Origin: CAZPLZ01 sp964587525
GTDB lineage: Bacteria > Oederibacteriota > CAKKQC01
DNA: 22,408 nt
Direction: 5' to 3'
Assembly (NCBI GenBank): GCA_964587525.1
Contig: CAZPLZ010000029.1
Span: 1-22,408, forward strand
Below, piece after piece: positions 21,855 through 22,408 of the stretch. A program made the translations under genes and the position numbers. Each line of letters begins with the position of its first letter. Position 1 is the first letter of the stretch. Below the pieces are notes generated by a model. The model was not told the DNA's origin. It saw only the letters and a list, made by a program, of their open reading frames with translations, and ran no database searches.

Positions 21855-22360
21855 ACCAGCCGCTTTTTCGTGTTGTGACGGGCGGGCTTTTTCTTCAGGT
21901 ATGCGGCGTAGGAACCCCAGTAAGCCAGCGCCTGGGGAGGAAGGGTATACACGAACGCGCGTGAGTCAAACCGGTGCGCAAGACGGAAGGTCAGAAAATA
22001 CGCCTCAACGCGCATGCCGTTCCCAAGGATGTCCATATAGAGATGCACCCCCAATCCCAATCCCGCCGCTTTGAACCAGTTAGGCCCCTCCGCCAGATAC
22101 GCCCAAGCGAGAAACGGAAGAATCCATTCCAGGGAGTGCAAGAGCAGATACAATTTCTCAAGTCGAAACTCACGACACATCCGGAGGAACCGGACTGGCT
22201 TGAACGTTCCAAGGCAGTTCCACTTGAAGTCCAGAAGGTGATCCACATCGATCGCCAGCCCGCCAACGACCGCCGCCATCGCAGCGGCCGGGGAATGATA
22301 GGCCATGCCGCATCCCAGTGCCAGCAGACCAGACACGACCACATGCCGTCCCGGGGTCAT
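21851..22360 (-). CDS. YdjM/DUF457-like inner-membrane metal-dependent hydrolase homologue
   Basis: The product is 169 residues with about three or four hydrophobic segments. Conserved polar motifs of the YdjM/DUF457 family are present: an early His (GRHVVVSG), LAIDVDHLLDF, LLHSLEWILPFLAW, and LGVHLYMDILGNGM. The repeated His/Asp motifs are those taken to bind metal in this family; catalytic activity is poorly established even for characterised members. ATG 22360 is the first start after an in-frame TAA that lies within a palindromic repeat directly upstream, and no Shine-Dalgarno is visible. The TGA overlaps the GH116 ATG, so it is the first gene seen of a three-gene unit with the glycosidase and the TonB-like protein. 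Confidence 0.75.
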   Translation of the reverse strand: MTPGRHVVVSGLLALGCGMAYHSPAAAMAAVVGGLAIDVDHLLDFKWNCLGTFKPVRFLRMCREFRLEKLYLLLHSLEWILPFLAWAYLAEGPNWFKAAGLGLGVHLYMDILGNGMRVEAYFLTFRLAHRFDSRAFVYTLPPQALAYWGSYAAYLKKKPARHNTKKRLV

Positions 22361-22391
22361 GGTTCGACTCGCTTAACGAGTCGAAGGGTCA
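22361..22391. repeat. Palindromic repeat, family 2, directly abutting the start of the YdjM-like gene
   Basis: TTCGACTCG and CGAGTCGAA form a perfect 9-bp stem around CTTAA. The flanks GGTTCGAC and GTCGAAGGGTCA are identical to the copy at 16350-16378, with a different centre. Its inner end touches the ATG of the YdjM-like gene, where a ribosome site would be expected. An in-frame TAA lies in its loop. Confidence 0.7.
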
Positions 22392-22408
22392 CGCGCAGAG
22401 CGCGCCAA

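Noticed and set aside
1..22408. CRISPR array, tRNA or rRNA genes, transposase
   Set aside because: No regularly spaced direct repeats, cloverleaf-like sequence, rRNA segment or transposase-like frame was seen on either strand by eye.

Overview
The window is a dense, high-GC stretch (I estimate about 60%; not counted) of a Gram-negative bacterial chromosome. TonB, a LysM/M23 envelope peptidase, a lipoprotein and MurA all point to a diderm cell. The order coaE - (two GGDEF genes) - rho - (LysM/M23) - rpmE - prfA - prmC - murA - his genes resembles arrangements I associate with Nitrospirota, Omnitrophota and similar, mostly uncultivated, lineages. That placement is inference; no rRNA or other decisive marker is present.

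Layout. (1) 1-17524, all on the minus strand, reads right to left as one long housekeeping block: coaE, two membrane diguanylate cyclase-like genes with GAF domains, rho, a LysM/M23 peptidase, rpmE, prfA, prmC, a small lipoprotein, murA, hisD-hisB-hisH-hisA-hisF-hisI, trpE, trpG, and the N-terminal part of a four-carbon acid sugar kinase-like gene running off the left edge. Most junctions are overlaps of the ATGA, GTGA or TGATG type, so strong translational coupling is expected. Possible internal breaks are a promoter-like pair and hairpins before rho, an extended -10 before rpmE, and a terminator-like hairpin before murA. (2) 17628-18685, plus strand: a PqqD-like protein overlapping a short FtsX/MacB-type permease. 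(3) 18682-22360, minus strand: a YdjM-like membrane protein, a GH116 glycosidase and a TonB-like protein, each overlapping the next. No protein-gene-free stretch exceeds 300 bp; the longest is 14023-14287.

Metabolism. The his genes cover the middle and end of histidine synthesis (HisI, HisA, HisH/HisF, HisB, HisD). hisG, hisE and hisC are not in the window, and hisG is absent from the murA-hisD junction where I would look for it. TrpE and TrpG form anthranilate synthase, directly coupled to hisI. Rho, L31, RF1 and its methylase PrmC form the expression part. The two GGDEF proteins add a c-di-GMP component to the same transcription unit.

Most unusual feature. Short GC-rich palindromic repeats of at least two families sit inside or at the edges of genes without breaking the reading frame. 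They lie twice in the kinase gene, at the 3' end of hisF, across the signal-peptide region of the M23 gene, in the GAF region of one GGDEF gene, in a loop of the GH116 gene, and directly against the start of the YdjM-like gene. Another copy forms tandem hairpins in the rho leader. The left-edge kinase gene is easy to miss: its only suitable start is an ATT codon overlapping the trpG stop, and repeats interrupt it. I found no tRNA, rRNA, CRISPR array or transposase gene.
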